Positions 48,721 through 57,887 of a DNA stretch of 64,000 nucleotides are shown piece after piece. How positions within the stretch are numbered: position 1 is the first letter of the stretch; each line of letters begins with the position of its first letter. This DNA is from CAG-390 sp045541375. Its GTDB lineage: Bacteria; Bacillota; Clostridia; Oscillospirales; CAG-272. The stretch is taken from assembly GCA_045541375.1 (NCBI GenBank), contig JAZQJB010000108.1:1-64000 (forward strand), given 5' to 3'. The notes below the pieces were generated by a model that made no database searches, had not been told where the DNA came from, and saw only the letters and a list, made by a program, of their open reading frames with translations. The translations under genes and the position numbers were made by a program.

Positions 48721-51558
48721 ATGAAAAGAATCAAGATCCCCACAACACGGGCATTGTCCTTCCTTCTGGCAATGCTCATGCTCATCGGACTTTGTCTTAC
48801 CTCCTGCCAAGGACCCGGCGGTGAGGAAACAACGGCACCGGAATCGTCCGATTCGACCACAGCGGCCCCCGATTCGACGACCTCGGCACCCGAGACCACC
48901 ACTCCCGGCGGAGATGTGGCAAAGGCGCCCTATACGGTCGAGGTAGTCAGCGAGGGCGGACTTAAGCTTAAGGACGTTACCGTGCTCATCTATTCGGATG
49001 CAAGCCTTACCGTTATGAACGGATATGCAAAGACCGACGAAAACGGTGTGGCATCCTTCAACCTTCCCACAGGCAATACAAGCTATCACGCAGTTATAAC
49101 CGAGATCCCCGAGGGTTACGATCTCGCCGAGAGCTATCCTCTTTCGGGCAGCGAAACAAAGATCACTCTTTCCTCCGAGCTTATCCCCGAGGGAAGCCTT
49201 TCGGGCAAAAAGCTAAAGCTCGGTGACGTTATGCACGATTTCACTGTCAAGACCACCGACGGCGAAAACTTCACCCTTTCCGAGGCTCTTAAGACCAAGA
49301 AAGCGGTACTTATCAACTTCTGGTACATCAACTGCTCCTGGTGTCAGGAGGAGTTCCCCTATATGAACAGCGTATATCAGCGCTATTCCGATGATATTGC
49401 CGTTATCGCCGTCAATCCTTATGCCAGCGATACAGAAAACGCCATCAAGACCTTCAAGGCATCCAACAGCCTTGCTTTCCCCATGGCGAAGGTAGATACT
49501 ACACTTGCCGATGCGTTCGGCGTAGCAGCGTATCCCACCTCGGTCGTTATTGACCGCTACGGCACTATTTCCGTTATCGAGGAGGGCGCGATCATTTCCG
49601 AAGCTCCCTTCGTTGCCGCTTTCGAGCATTTTAAGTCTGAAAACTACACCCAGCGCCTTGAACAGTCGCTTCAGGCTTTCGTTGAGATTCCCAAGCCCGA
49701 CACGGATATGCCCGATCCCGCAGACGTTGCTGCTGCCGTGAACGGAAAGAACGGCGCGGGCATCACATACCGCGCGGAGACCGGCGAAGAATACAAGGAT
49801 ACCATCTGGGATTTCACTCTTACCGAAAAGAACGGACAGAAGTGCCTTGTAAACACCAACCAGGAAGCAGACGGAACAAGCGCTCTGCTTTACGTTGACG
49901 TTGAGCTCAAGGCAGGTCAGGCTCTCAAGTTCGATTATTTCGCATCCTGCGAGCGCGGCGCCGATATGCTCCACGTTATTATCGACGACGTTCAGATCTA
50001 TCAGATCTCGGGCGAGGGCACGGATTGGGAGACCTGCTTCCCCTACGTTGCTATTAAAGACGGTAAATACACAATCGCTATCGCTTATATCAAGGATTCC
50101 ACCGACAGCATTGGTGAGGACAGCGTGTATATCAGAAACTTTGAGATCTGCGATAAGAAAGATGTAAACGTAGCAACTTATATCCCCCGCAACTGTGCAA
50201 CCGAGCGCGTTGCCGACGGTTACGGATACGCAAACTATGTTGACGTGGTATTCAATGAGAAGGACGGCTACTACCACGTTGGCACAGCAGACGGTCCTCT
50301 TCTTCTTGCTAACCTTATGGGTTACAAGACCCCTTTCTCCGAGGCTTCCGTATTTGACCTTGCATATGCAGGTCAGGTAGTGATCGAGGGTAAGAACTAT
50401 TACGACGATATAGTTCAGTATTTCAATTATGCTTCAAACGCAACGATCAACGGCGTATGCACGGTTGATAAAACACTTGCAGAGCTGCTCAAAAAGGTAG
50501 CTTTCGCCTGCGGTCTTGAGGTCGAAAACGAGAAGCAGTGGCTTCAGATGTGCTGTTACTATGATGTTTACGGCGGAGCAGATCAGCTCACTGACCCCAT
50601 CCAGGGTCTTGCGGCTCATTCCGCGTTTATTGCGGAGATGGGTAAGGATAACGTTGTGACCTACGACCGTATCATTATGCCCCGAGGCCTTCTTTACAAG
50701 TTCGTTCCCGAGGTGTCCGGCGCATACCGCATCACTTCCAACAGCGAATACCTTGTTGAGGCTTGGATATTCAACCGCGACAGATCGATCTATTACACGT
50801 ATGAAACGGGCGAGCGTATGTATGCCGATCCCAATAACTGCTCTATGGTCGTTTATTTCGAGGCGGGCAGAGATTACTACATCGATATTGCCTTCTATGA
50901 TGTATATCAGGAGGGAAGCTTCACCTTCAACATTGAATATATCGCTGAAAAATACGATCATTTCACTCTCGCATCTCCCGGATATTTCACCTTTATTGAA
51001 AGCGACGGCGTGACCATTGGCGAGACCGTTGCGGGCGGTATCGACGTTATCCTCGGCGATGACGGCTACTACCACGAGCTCCGCAAGGACGGCACAGTCG
51101 GCTCCATCGTTTATGCTGACTTTACTCAGTATACCCCTGTATTCGGTTCCACCATCATTCAGATGGTCGCTATGAACGGCTTTAACTTCAAGTATACCGA
51201 AAACGATCTTTACATTATGTATTATCAGCTCGTTTACGGCGATCAAATGAAGGAACAGCTCAAGCTCGAATGGGGTGAGTTCTATGACGAATATTATCAG
51301 ACTTATAAGGTTGACGATGTTCTTGCAGGCATCTATCACGGCGGCGGAGAGGATTATTCCGCGGCAATCAACGAATATGCAAAGCTTGCCGTAGATAATC
51401 CCGAGCATCCCGAGCGCAGCGGTTGCGTTCCCGTAGACGCAAAGCTCGCAGAGATCCTTCAGGCTCTTATGAACAAGTATACTTTCGATGACGTCGATCA
51501 TTCCTGGACAAAGGTATGCTACTATTATAAGTATATAGGAGCACCTACCAATCCCTAA
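48721..51558 (+). CDS. large surface lipoprotein with TlpA-like thioredoxin domain
   Basis: A 945-residue lipoprotein with lipobox CLTSC (Cys29) and a Thr/Pro/Glu-rich linker to about residue 65. Then come a carboxypeptidase-regulatory-like beta domain (VEVVSEGGLKLKDVTVLIYSDAS), and a redoxin/TlpA domain with the CxxC pair Cys205 and Cys208 (YINCSWCQEEFPYM) and cis-Pro AAYPTSVV. Further on are carbohydrate-binding-like domains and two copies of a DGYYH module (residues 515-519 and 781-785), each ending in a DxxLAE(L/I)L helix and a W..CYY element. AGGAG precedes the ATG. Extracellular thiol-disulfide exchange is likely for the first part. Confidence 0.8.
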   Translation: MKRIKIPTTRALSFLLAMLMLIGLCLTSCQGPGGEETTAPESSDSTTAAPDSTTSAPETTTPGGDVAKAPYTVEVVSEGGLKLKDVTVLIYSDASLTVMNGYAKTDENGVASFNLPTGNTSYHAVITEIPEGYDLAESYPLSGSETKITLSSELIPEGSLSGKKLKLGDVMHDFTVKTTDGENFTLSEALKTKKAVLINFWYINCSWCQEEFPYMNSVYQRYSDDIAVIAVNPYASDTENAIKTFKASNSLAFPMAKVDTTLADAFGVAAYPTSVVIDRYGTISVIEEGAIISEAPFVAAFEHFKSENYTQRLEQSLQAFVEIPKPDTDMPDPADVAAAVNGKNGAGITYRAETGEEYKDTIWDFTLTEKNGQKCLVNTNQEADGTSALLYVDVELKAGQALKFDYFASCERGADMLHVIIDDVQIYQISGEGTDWETCFPYVAIKDGKYTIAIAYIKDSTDSIGEDSVYIRNFEICDKKDVNVATYIPRNCATERVADGYGYANYVDVVFNEKDGYYHVGTADGPLLLANLMGYKTPFSEASVFDLAYAGQVVIEGKNYYDDIVQYFNYASNATINGVCTVDKTLAELLKKVAFACGLEVENEKQWLQMCCYYDVYGGADQLTDPIQGLAAHSAFIAEMGKDNVVTYDRIIMPRGLLYKFVPEVSGAYRITSNSEYLVEAWIFNRDRSIYYTYETGERMYADPNNCSMVVYFEAGRDYYIDIAFYDVYQEGSFTFNIEYIAEKYDHFTLASPGYFTFIESDGVTIGETVAGGIDVILGDDGYYHELRKDGTVGSIVYADFTQYTPVFGSTIIQMVAMNGFNFKYTENDLYIMYYQLVYGDQMKEQLKLEWGEFYDEYYQTYKVDDVLAGIYHGGGEDYSAAINEYAKLAVDNPEHPERSGCVPVDAKLAEILQALMNKYTFDDVDHSWTKVCYYYKYIGAPTNP

Positions 51559-51570
51559 AAGGTGACTATT

Positions 51571-53715
51571 ATGAAAAATACCAAGTTATTAACGATACTT
51601 ATCGTTTTGATGCTCTCATTGGCGCTCGTTTTCGTCTCTTGTGAAAAAACAGGCGACGAAACTACAGCTCCCGAGGTGACGAATGCTCCCGCAACGGATG
51701 CACCCACCGAGCCCGCAGAAGAGACGACAGCAGCTCCCGAAACTACTGCCGAAGAAGCTACCAAGGCTCCCGAAACCACAAAAGCAGAAGAAACAACTGA
51801 AGCTCCCCACACTCATTCCTTCGGCGCTTGGAATACAGTAAAGGCTGCAAGCTGCTCCGAGGAAGGTTCTGCTGAAAGAACCTGCTCTTGCGGAGCAAAG
51901 GAAACACAGGCTATCGCCAAGACCGCTCACCGCGACGGAGAGTGGGTCATCGATAAAGAAGCTACCGCAACCGCAGATGGCTCAAAGCATCTTGAATGCG
52001 CCGTTTGTAAGGCCACTCTCAAAACCGAGGTGATCCCCGCAACGCCTCACACTCCCGGCGAATGGATCGTGGATAAAGAGGCGACCTGCACGGAGAAGGG
52101 CGCAAGACACAGAGTCTGCACCAAGTGCGGCGAAACCACCGACACCGAGGAGATCTCCGCAAAGGGTCACAAGGAAGTTGCAGATAAAGCAAAGGATGCG
52201 ACCTGCACCGAAAGCGGACTCACCGCAGGTTCTCATTGCTCGGTATGCAATACTGTCCTAAAGGCACAGGAGAGCATTCCCGCAAAGGGTCACACCGAAG
52301 AGATTAATGCATCTTGTGCTCCCACTTGTACCGCTTCGGGACTTACCGAGGGCAAGACCTGTAAGGTTTGCCGCGAAGTCCTCGTTGCACAGCAGACTGT
52401 GCCTGCAACGGGACATAAGGCAGGCGAATGGATCGTCGATAAGGAAGCGACCACTTCTTCCGCAGGATCAAAGCATCTTGCTTGCTCGGTTTGCGGTGAA
52501 ACGATCAAAACAGAGCAGATCCCCATGATCGAGATCGTGAAAAAGGAATTCACAGTAACGGTCGTTGACGGATTTGGCGCTCCCATGTCCGGTGTCGAAG
52601 TATTCTTTATGAGCGGAGATAAGGAAGCCGCCAAGGCAACCACCGATAAGAGCGGAAAAGCTTCCGCGATGCTTGTTTCGGGTGACTACAAGGTCGTTGT
52701 TGAGTCTTCGGACGGTTCTTCCGCTTCGTATGACGTAAACGATGCTTCTCCCTCGATCGAGGTTCAGCTCGTTGCGCTTGCTCAGAATCCCGAAATGGTA
52801 TATCCCGGTGCAACGGAAACCGATAAGGTCCTTGCCGGAGTTTACACCGTGTCCCTCGGCTCTGTCCGTGTCCCTGTTGAAAAAGGAAAGATCAGATATC
52901 TCTTCTTCATTCCCACAGAGGGCGCTATATATCATATCTATACCGATTCCGATAAGGTTGAGGTCGGCTACTATGGCGGCAGCTTCTTTGTCAGCCCCAC
53001 CAATACCGGATTTGTTGATGAAAACGGTGTGCTTATCCACGAGTTCCTGCATAGCTCGGTTGGCAGCAAGGTAGTTCTTGGATTGACTTCGACTTCCGCA
53101 TCTGTTGACGAATGCACCTTGACTATCGTGAAGGCTGCGGATATTGAGATCCAGGACGTTGAACGTCCTTGGGAACAGTTTGTCCCCACCCAGGTGCCTA
53201 AGGATAGAGTTGAAACTCCTGCAGGAACCATGAAATACGTTCCGATAGAGATCAATTTCTCAACAATGCAAGGCACGCAGAAGATTGAGGTAGTATATAA
53301 CGAAAAAGACGGATACTATCACCTTCATACTGCAGACGGACCTGTTCTTTATGTAAAAATAACACAGTCTACACAATATCTTGATCCTTTGTCAACTATC
53401 GTTCAGCTTACTAACATTGGTAAGTATTTCTATGACGAAAACGGAAACCTTGTCAAGAAGGAATCCTATGTTGATGCGATATTCATTGATCCTTATCTTT
53501 ATCCGGATAATAAGAATCCTTATTATTCAGCGGTAGCGGATAAGAAGTACGGTGTAGTTCCGCTGAACGAGGAGCTTATCTATATTCTCAAAAACGTGGG
53601 TGAGGATGATTGGTATAAGAAGAACTCTCCCGACTATATCTTTGATAACTCCACTATTCCCGCAGACGTTATTCCTCAGAACGCTTGGCTCTTTGCCTGC
53701 GTATATTTCGAATAA
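51571..53715 (+). CDS. lipoprotein with five Cys/His-rich repeats and a DGYYH module
   Basis: A 714-residue lipoprotein with lipobox VFVSC (Cys24) and a long ETT/APE linker. Residues about 80-320 hold five tandem repeats of the form HTxGEWxVDKEATCTExGxxxRxCxxCGxxxxTExI; several conserve the Cys pair and His, suggesting small metal-stabilised units. A beta domain follows, then a DGYYH module (residue 580) like those in the upstream gene. GTG at 51562 is open, but ATG at 51571 begins a clean signal peptide with AAAAGGTGA ahead. It begins 13 bases after the previous stop and is co-transcribed. Confidence 0.78.
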   Translation: MKNTKLLTILIVLMLSLALVFVSCEKTGDETTAPEVTNAPATDAPTEPAEETTAAPETTAEEATKAPETTKAEETTEAPHTHSFGAWNTVKAASCSEEGSAERTCSCGAKETQAIAKTAHRDGEWVIDKEATATADGSKHLECAVCKATLKTEVIPATPHTPGEWIVDKEATCTEKGARHRVCTKCGETTDTEEISAKGHKEVADKAKDATCTESGLTAGSHCSVCNTVLKAQESIPAKGHTEEINASCAPTCTASGLTEGKTCKVCREVLVAQQTVPATGHKAGEWIVDKEATTSSAGSKHLACSVCGETIKTEQIPMIEIVKKEFTVTVVDGFGAPMSGVEVFFMSGDKEAAKATTDKSGKASAMLVSGDYKVVVESSDGSSASYDVNDASPSIEVQLVALAQNPEMVYPGATETDKVLAGVYTVSLGSVRVPVEKGKIRYLFFIPTEGAIYHIYTDSDKVEVGYYGGSFFVSPTNTGFVDENGVLIHEFLHSSVGSKVVLGLTSTSASVDECTLTIVKAADIEIQDVERPWEQFVPTQVPKDRVETPAGTMKYVPIEINFSTMQGTQKIEVVYNEKDGYYHLHTADGPVLYVKITQSTQYLDPLSTIVQLTNIGKYFYDENGNLVKKESYVDAIFIDPYLYPDNKNPYYSAVADKKYGVVPLNEELIYILKNVGEDDWYKKNSPDYIFDNSTIPADVIPQNAWLFACVYFE

Positions 53716-53723
53716 AACAAAAG

Positions 53724-53752
53724 AACTCCGATGCCTCGGCATCGGAGTTTTT
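53724..53752. terminator. bidirectional terminator
   Basis: AACTCCGATGCC, TC, GGCATCGGAGTT, then TTTC, between convergent genes. Confidence 0.88.
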
Positions 53753-53758
53753 CTTGAT

Positions 53759-55021
53759 TTATATGGTCGCAATAACTTCACAATACATATAAAGCGATCC
53801 AAGACAGACAAGAGCAGAATCGTTGCTCTTAGCGTATGCCTTGGCATCATCAAGCGCATCCGAAACGGATGCATAGGAGCTTGCGGTAATGCCAACTCCT
53901 TCAAGGACTTTGGCGTACTCCTCTGCGGGAAGCGCGCGCGGATTCTGCGGAGTGATAGTGAACGCGCGGTCGGAGATCTCGGAGAATTTTTTTGCGATAT
54001 AATTGTAATCCTTGTCCTTCATAACACCCGTGAGGATGCAGACCTTTCGGTTGCCGAAATATCGCTTGATGCTTTGGACAGCAGTCTCAATACCCTCGGG
54101 ATTGTGAGCACCGTCAAAGATTATCAGCGGATCGCGCGAGATGATCTCGAACCGCGCCGGCCAGCGCGCCGCAAGAAGCCCCGCACGGACGGCTTCCTCG
54201 GAAACGGTAAATCCATTGCTCTTTAGTATTTCAACGGCGCAGAGGACGTTTGCCGCATTCCAAGGCTGATAAAGACCGAGGAGAGGGAGCTGTATTTCTT
54301 TATAATTAAGATAATTGAACGTGCTTCCCGAAAGATCGGACGATATGATCTCAAGTTCCGATTTGTCGGCGAAGTGATAATCGGCATTTTTCTCTGCCGC
54401 TTTTGCTTTGATGACTTCCTCGACGGATTTCGAATTGCCTCCAAAGAGCACAGAGCCGTTTTCCTTGATTATCCCTGCCTTTTCAGCCGCGATCTTTTCA
54501 ACGGTATCGCCAAGAAAAGCCGTGTGGTCAAGCGAGATCCCCGTGATGACGGAGAGCAGGGAAGAAGTGATGATATTCGTCGAATCGAGCCTGCCGCCCA
54601 TTCCCGCCTCGAGGATAACAACGTCGCATTTCTTACGCTTGAAGAATTCAAAGCCGATGGCGGTGATAAGCTCAAATTCGGTCGGTTTATCCTCCATCGA
54701 GTCGGCGAAGGGCTTGACGTATTCGGTTATCTCGGCAAGCTCGTTGTCGGCAATATTTTCACCGCAAAACTGCATTCTCTCGTTGAAGACTTTGATGTAG
54801 GGCGAGGTGAAAAGTCCCGTTTTATATCCCGCGTGGCGGAGCACGGAATCGAGCATCGAGCAGAACGAGCCCTTGCCGTTCGTTCCCGCAACGTGGACGA
54901 ATTTCAGATCATTCTGCGGGTTTCCGAGCTTTTCGCAAAGCGCCGAGATGCGCTCAAGTCCGGGTTTTGTGAAGGTCCAGCAGATAGAATGGATGTATTC
55001 AAGTGCTTCGGTGTAATTCAT
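53759..55021 (-). CDS. folC: folylpolyglutamate/dihydrofolate synthase
   Basis: A 420-residue Mur-ligase-fold enzyme that adds glutamate to folates, trapping them in the cell. The P-loop is HVAGTNGKGSFCSML, followed by GLFTSPYIKVFNERMQF (folate region), EAGMGGRLDSTNI, SLDHTAFLGDT and DGAHNPEG. Its Shine-Dalgarno GAGGTGA overlaps the stop of folT four bases away. Coupled to a folate transporter under a THF riboswitch, it converts imported folate to retained polyglutamates. Confidence 0.95.
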   Translation of the reverse strand: MNYTEALEYIHSICWTFTKPGLERISALCEKLGNPQNDLKFVHVAGTNGKGSFCSMLDSVLRHAGYKTGLFTSPYIKVFNERMQFCGENIADNELAEITEYVKPFADSMEDKPTEFELITAIGFEFFKRKKCDVVILEAGMGGRLDSTNIITSSLLSVITGISLDHTAFLGDTVEKIAAEKAGIIKENGSVLFGGNSKSVEEVIKAKAAEKNADYHFADKSELEIISSDLSGSTFNYLNYKEIQLPLLGLYQPWNAANVLCAVEILKSNGFTVSEEAVRAGLLAARWPARFEIISRDPLIIFDGAHNPEGIETAVQSIKRYFGNRKVCILTGVMKDKDYNYIAKKFSEISDRAFTITPQNPRALPAEEYAKVLEGVGITASSYASVSDALDDAKAYAKSNDSALVCLGSLYMYCEVIATI

Positions 55022-55025
55022 TTTG

Positions 55026-55568
55026 TCACCTCGTATATTTCGTGAATGCCTTGTGCCTGAAAATGAGGCAAAGGAAGAAGCTTTCGATTGCGATTATCAG
55101 CGCGTAAGTCGGAAGCCTGTATAATAGCAACATACCGTAAGACATATTATAATAGGCATATATGCCGAAAGTCTTAACGATCAACGAACCGACTGCGTGC
55201 GCGGCAAGAACAGACAGAATGATTCTGAATGTGCTTTTTTTCTTAATGACATAATTGGAAACGATACCGCTGACCGCTCCGACAAGTGCCGCGCCGAGGG
55301 TCACTATCGGCGAGATGGCAAAGCTTTGCGTCGAAAGGAAGTAGCTCACCATATCCGAAACGATTCCTGTTACAGCTCCGACTATGGGACCGAAGAGGAT
55401 ACCCGACATGATGATCGGAAAGTTTTCAAAGGTCACTCTGAAAAGCCCGTTCCCGAAGTTGAGAAAATTCTTGCAAAAGATGCCGATGACAACGCTCAGC
55501 GCACCGAGCATTGCGGCGGTCGTCAGGACTTTGACGTTGCGAAGTCCGTTTTTTTGATTTTTTGACAT
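55026..55568 (-). CDS. folT: folate ECF transporter S component
   Basis: A 180-residue membrane protein with six hydrophobic helices, the substrate-binding subunit of an ECF vitamin transporter. MLGALSVVIGIFCKNFLNFGNGLFRVTFENFPIIMSGILFGPIVGAVTG matches the FolT N-terminal half. The frame runs upstream into the riboswitch, but ATG at 55568 follows GGGAGG. It is followed by folC. The shared ECF energising module must be encoded elsewhere. Confidence 0.92.
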   Translation of the reverse strand: MSKNQKNGLRNVKVLTTAAMLGALSVVIGIFCKNFLNFGNGLFRVTFENFPIIMSGILFGPIVGAVTGIVSDMVSYFLSTQSFAISPIVTLGAALVGAVSGIVSNYVIKKKSTFRIILSVLAAHAVGSLIVKTFGIYAYYNMSYGMLLLYRLPTYALIIAIESFFLCLIFRHKAFTKYTR

Positions 55569-55633
55569 AATAAAAACCTCCCTTCGCAAACAGTTTGACT
55601 GTGCGGCGGGAGGAAACAAAAATATTTCCCGTA

Positions 55634-55745
55634 GCAACAGCGGGATGCGGATCACCCAAGCGAGCTTTTTTTGTATTAGCTCTTATCCCACACGGCAACT
55701 CCCCGTCCATGTGTATTTTAACGCAGGTTTTCCTACTCTGTTCAC
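55634..55745 (-). ncRNA. THF (tetrahydrofolate) riboswitch
   Basis: On the minus strand: P1 AACAG/CTGTT, then the conserved GAGTAGG, GCGTTAA, GGGGAGTTGCC within an ACAC/GTGT stem, a GAGCT/AGCTC hairpin and GCATCCCGCTGTT. These match the folT-type THF riboswitch. It lies between a promoter and the folT start, so it would reduce folT-folC expression when reduced folates are plentiful. Confidence 0.88.
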
Positions 55746-55754
55746 AATAGTAAT

Positions 55755-55783
55755 ATTATATACCTTTTTTTGCGAATTTGCAA
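55755..55783 (-). promoter_or_regulatory. sigma-A promoter of the THF riboswitch-folT-folC unit
   Basis: Minus strand: TTGCAA, 17-base spacer, TATAAT, ten bases ahead of the riboswitch. Confidence 0.75.
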
Positions 55784-55801
55784 TACCTTTCCCGAAAAAA
55801 C

Positions 55802-55830
55802 TTGACAAAAATCGCGGAATGTGCTATAAT
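55802..55830 (+). promoter_or_regulatory. sigma-A promoter of the preQ1 riboswitch-queT unit
   Basis: TTGACA, 17-base spacer, TATAAT, eight bases before the riboswitch stem. Confidence 0.85.
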
Positions 55831-55837
55831 ATGGCGC

Positions 55838-55879
55838 GGTGAGTTCGAAACCATCCTCACCTAAAACAAAACTACGGAG
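55838..55879 (+). ncRNA. preQ1-I riboswitch
   Basis: Stem GGTGAG/CTCACC closes loop TTCGAAACCATC and is followed by the A-rich tail TAAAACAAAACTACGGAG, the canonical small preQ1-I arrangement. The tail carries the Shine-Dalgarno CGGAG, so ligand binding should block translation of queT. Confidence 0.88.
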
Positions 55880-55886
55880 AATAGCA

Positions 55887-56375
55887 ATGAAAAACAAAAA
55901 CCACACCCGCCGTCTGTGCGAGACGGCACTCATCGCAGCCATTTACGTAATTCTGACCTTTGTCAGCGCTGCTTTCGGACTCAGCAGCGGAGCGATCCAA
56001 TTAAGGCTTTCCGAGGCACTTTGCGTTCTGGCTATCTTCACCCCCGCGGCAGTTCCCGGTGTAGCCCTCGGATGCTTCACGGCAAATCTGCTCACAGGTT
56101 GTGCACTTTGGGACATCGTGTTCGGAACACTTGCAAGCCTCATCGGAATGCTCGGATGCAGAGCAATGAAGAAGTTCCCCTACCTTGCCCCCGCACCATA
56201 CGCACTCGCCAATATGATAGTGATCCCCTTTGTGGTCAAGCTCGTTTACGGCGCACCCGACGCACTCTACTTCATCTTCCTGACCGTCGGCATCGGCGAG
56301 ATCATTTCGGTCTTTGCGGTAGGAATCCCGCTTTACCTGGTGCTGAAAAAGCATAGTAATACAATCTTCAAATAA
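55887..56375 (+). CDS. queT: queuosine-precursor ECF transporter S component (QueT)
   Basis: A 162-residue membrane protein with five to six hydrophobic helices. ETALIAAIYVILTFVSAAFGLSSGAIQLRLSEALCVLAIFTPAAVPGVALGCFTANLLTG is typical of the QueT family, S components that import queuosine precursors such as preQ1. The preQ1-I riboswitch directly upstream strongly supports the assignment. Start ATG at 55887, seven bases past GGAG. No que biosynthesis genes are nearby. Confidence 0.93.
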   Translation: MKNKNHTRRLCETALIAAIYVILTFVSAAFGLSSGAIQLRLSEALCVLAIFTPAAVPGVALGCFTANLLTGCALWDIVFGTLASLIGMLGCRAMKKFPYLAPAPYALANMIVIPFVVKLVYGAPDALYFIFLTVGIGEIISVFAVGIPLYLVLKKHSNTIFK

Positions 56376-56378
56376 TAG

Positions 56379-56416
56379 AAATGCAGATCCCTTGGTTTCG
56401 GGATCTGCATTTTAAT
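56379..56416. terminator. bidirectional terminator
   Basis: AAATGCAGATCCC and GGGATCTGCATTT form a perfect 13-bp stem followed by TAATTTT. Confidence 0.85.
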
Positions 56417-56417
56417 T

Positions 56418-57044
56418 TTATAATTCTCTCTTTCTGTAGAATACGATCGAAAGAAACCACGAGAGGGCGAATATTGCTACGCAGAGAACACAAGTAGTCG
56501 GCACAGAACTCAAAAGGTCAACGTTGGATGGAATGTCATTGTTAAATGCTTTAGCTAACACGGTGCCTCCCATAGATATGATTATAGCTACAAATATTAA
56601 GGATAATCTACCTTTTTCCGCGCCGGATTTGAACATAAATGGAAGGGTAAATGCCGGAGGAATCAGCGACATAGTCAGCAAGGACAACGTAAACGTGCTG
56701 AATTCAGCTATTTCAAATGCGCCGCCGGAAACCATCATTGCAGCTTGTGCACAGCTGATGAGAATAAATATTGCTCCTTGAATAATTAGCGTAATAATGT
56801 ATTTTCCGTTTACGATTTGCGCACGTGTATAGGGGAGTGCTTCACTGTATTGGTACCAGCGACTGCGCTCATCGTAAGCCAAGAGACTATAAGGGATAAG
56901 TCCCGTAATCATAGGGCTATAAAAAGCAAAGAAGAGAAGATCTTGTGTTGTGAACGATAACACTGCGAGAATGATAGCGAGTATAATATTTCTTTTGCAG
57001 TCTTTGACCGTCATATAGAGGTCTTTGATAATAAGTCCCTTCAT
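56418..57044 (-). CDS. ABC-2 type transporter permease
   Basis: A 208-residue permease with about six transmembrane helices (for example NIILAIILAVLSFTTQDLLFFAF and GAIFILISCAQAAMMV). The start MKGLIIKDLYMTVKDC and the cytoplasmic YDERSRWYQYSEALPYTRAQIVNGKY are typical of the YtrC/ABC-2 group. It starts immediately after the ATPase stop (TAAATG) with GGAGG ahead, completing a GntR-ATPase-permease operon. Substrate unknown; related systems respond to cell-wall antibiotics. Confidence 0.86.
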   Translation of the reverse strand: MKGLIIKDLYMTVKDCKRNIILAIILAVLSFTTQDLLFFAFYSPMITGLIPYSLLAYDERSRWYQYSEALPYTRAQIVNGKYIITLIIQGAIFILISCAQAAMMVSGGAFEIAEFSTFTLSLLTMSLIPPAFTLPFMFKSGAEKGRLSLIFVAIIISMGGTVLAKAFNNDIPSNVDLLSSVPTTCVLCVAIFALSWFLSIVFYRKREL

Positions 57045-57887
57045 TTATTTTGCCTCCTTTACCATAAACAGAAACAGTTCTTCGATCGTTATCGGGCTGA
57101 TCTTGAAATCCTCGGGAATGCTCTCGCGAAGAACGATAGCCTCGATGCCGTAAGGTGTAACTTTAGTATGTTTAATTGATGCTGCGTCAAGTGCCGAGAT
57201 CAATTCGGGGGTACAATGAACGATTCCGTATTTTGAAAGAAGCACGTCCTTTTCCTCGCAGAGAAGCAGCTTGCCCTTATGCAAAAACGCGATGTAATCG
57301 CAAAGCTTTTCAAGATCGCTGACGATGTGCGAGGAGATAAGGATCGAATGATTTTCGTCCCTTGTGAAGTCGTAAAACATTTCAACTACCTCGTCGCGCG
57401 CAACGGGATCGAGTCCGCTCGTTGCTTCGTCGAGAAGAAGCAACTTTGCTCCGTGAGACATAGCGATGGCAATACCGAGCTTCATTCTCATTCCGCGCGA
57501 GAAATGCCTGTATTGCTTGTTTTCCGGCAGAGAAAACTTGGTCAGCAGTCGTTTGTATTCATCCTGATCCCAGTTTTTGAAGGTGTTTTTCATTATTTTG
57601 CCGATCTGCTTAGCGGTAAGCAATTCGGGGAGACCGACGTAGTCCATAACCACACCGACATCTTCCTTGAGAAGCATGATATTCTTTTCATTGTCCTCAC
57701 CGAGAATTTTTATACTTCCGCTGTCCTTGTGAAGCATATCGAGTATCAGCTTGATCGTTGTACTTTTGCCCGCGCCGTTTTCGCCGATAAGCCCCATAAT
57801 ACATCCGCTCGGAAGCGTCAGGCTCAAATTGTCAAGACGGAAATCCTTAAAGGATTTGGTCAGATTTCTTATTTCAAGTGCATTCAT
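57045..57887 (-). CDS. ABC transporter ATP-binding protein (YtrB-like)
   Basis: A 280-residue ATPase: Walker A GENGAGKST, Q-loop region KEDVGVVMDY, signature HFSRGMRMKLG, Walker B LLLLDEATSGLD, H-loop ISSHIVSD. The signature FSRGM is degenerate relative to LSGGQ, as in YtrB/BcrA-like ATPases. It overlaps the GntR gene stop as ATGA. The C-terminal 70 residues form a regulatory extension usual for ABC-2 systems. Confidence 0.9.
   Translation of the reverse strand: MNALEIRNLTKSFKDFRLDNLSLTLPSGCIMGLIGENGAGKSTTIKLILDMLHKDSGSIKILGEDNEKNIMLLKEDVGVVMDYVGLPELLTAKQIGKIMKNTFKNWDQDEYKRLLTKFSLPENKQYRHFSRGMRMKLGIAIAMSHGAKLLLLDEATSGLDPVARDEVVEMFYDFTRDENHSILISSHIVSDLEKLCDYIAFLHKGKLLLCEEKDVLLSKYGIVHCTPELISALDAASIKHTKVTPYGIEAIVLRESIPEDFKISPITIEELFLFMVKEAK

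Noticed and set aside
50434..51501. A 355-codon minus-strand frame, and one at 49213-50277
   Set aside because: Both are antisense to the 945-residue lipoprotein gene and show no domain.
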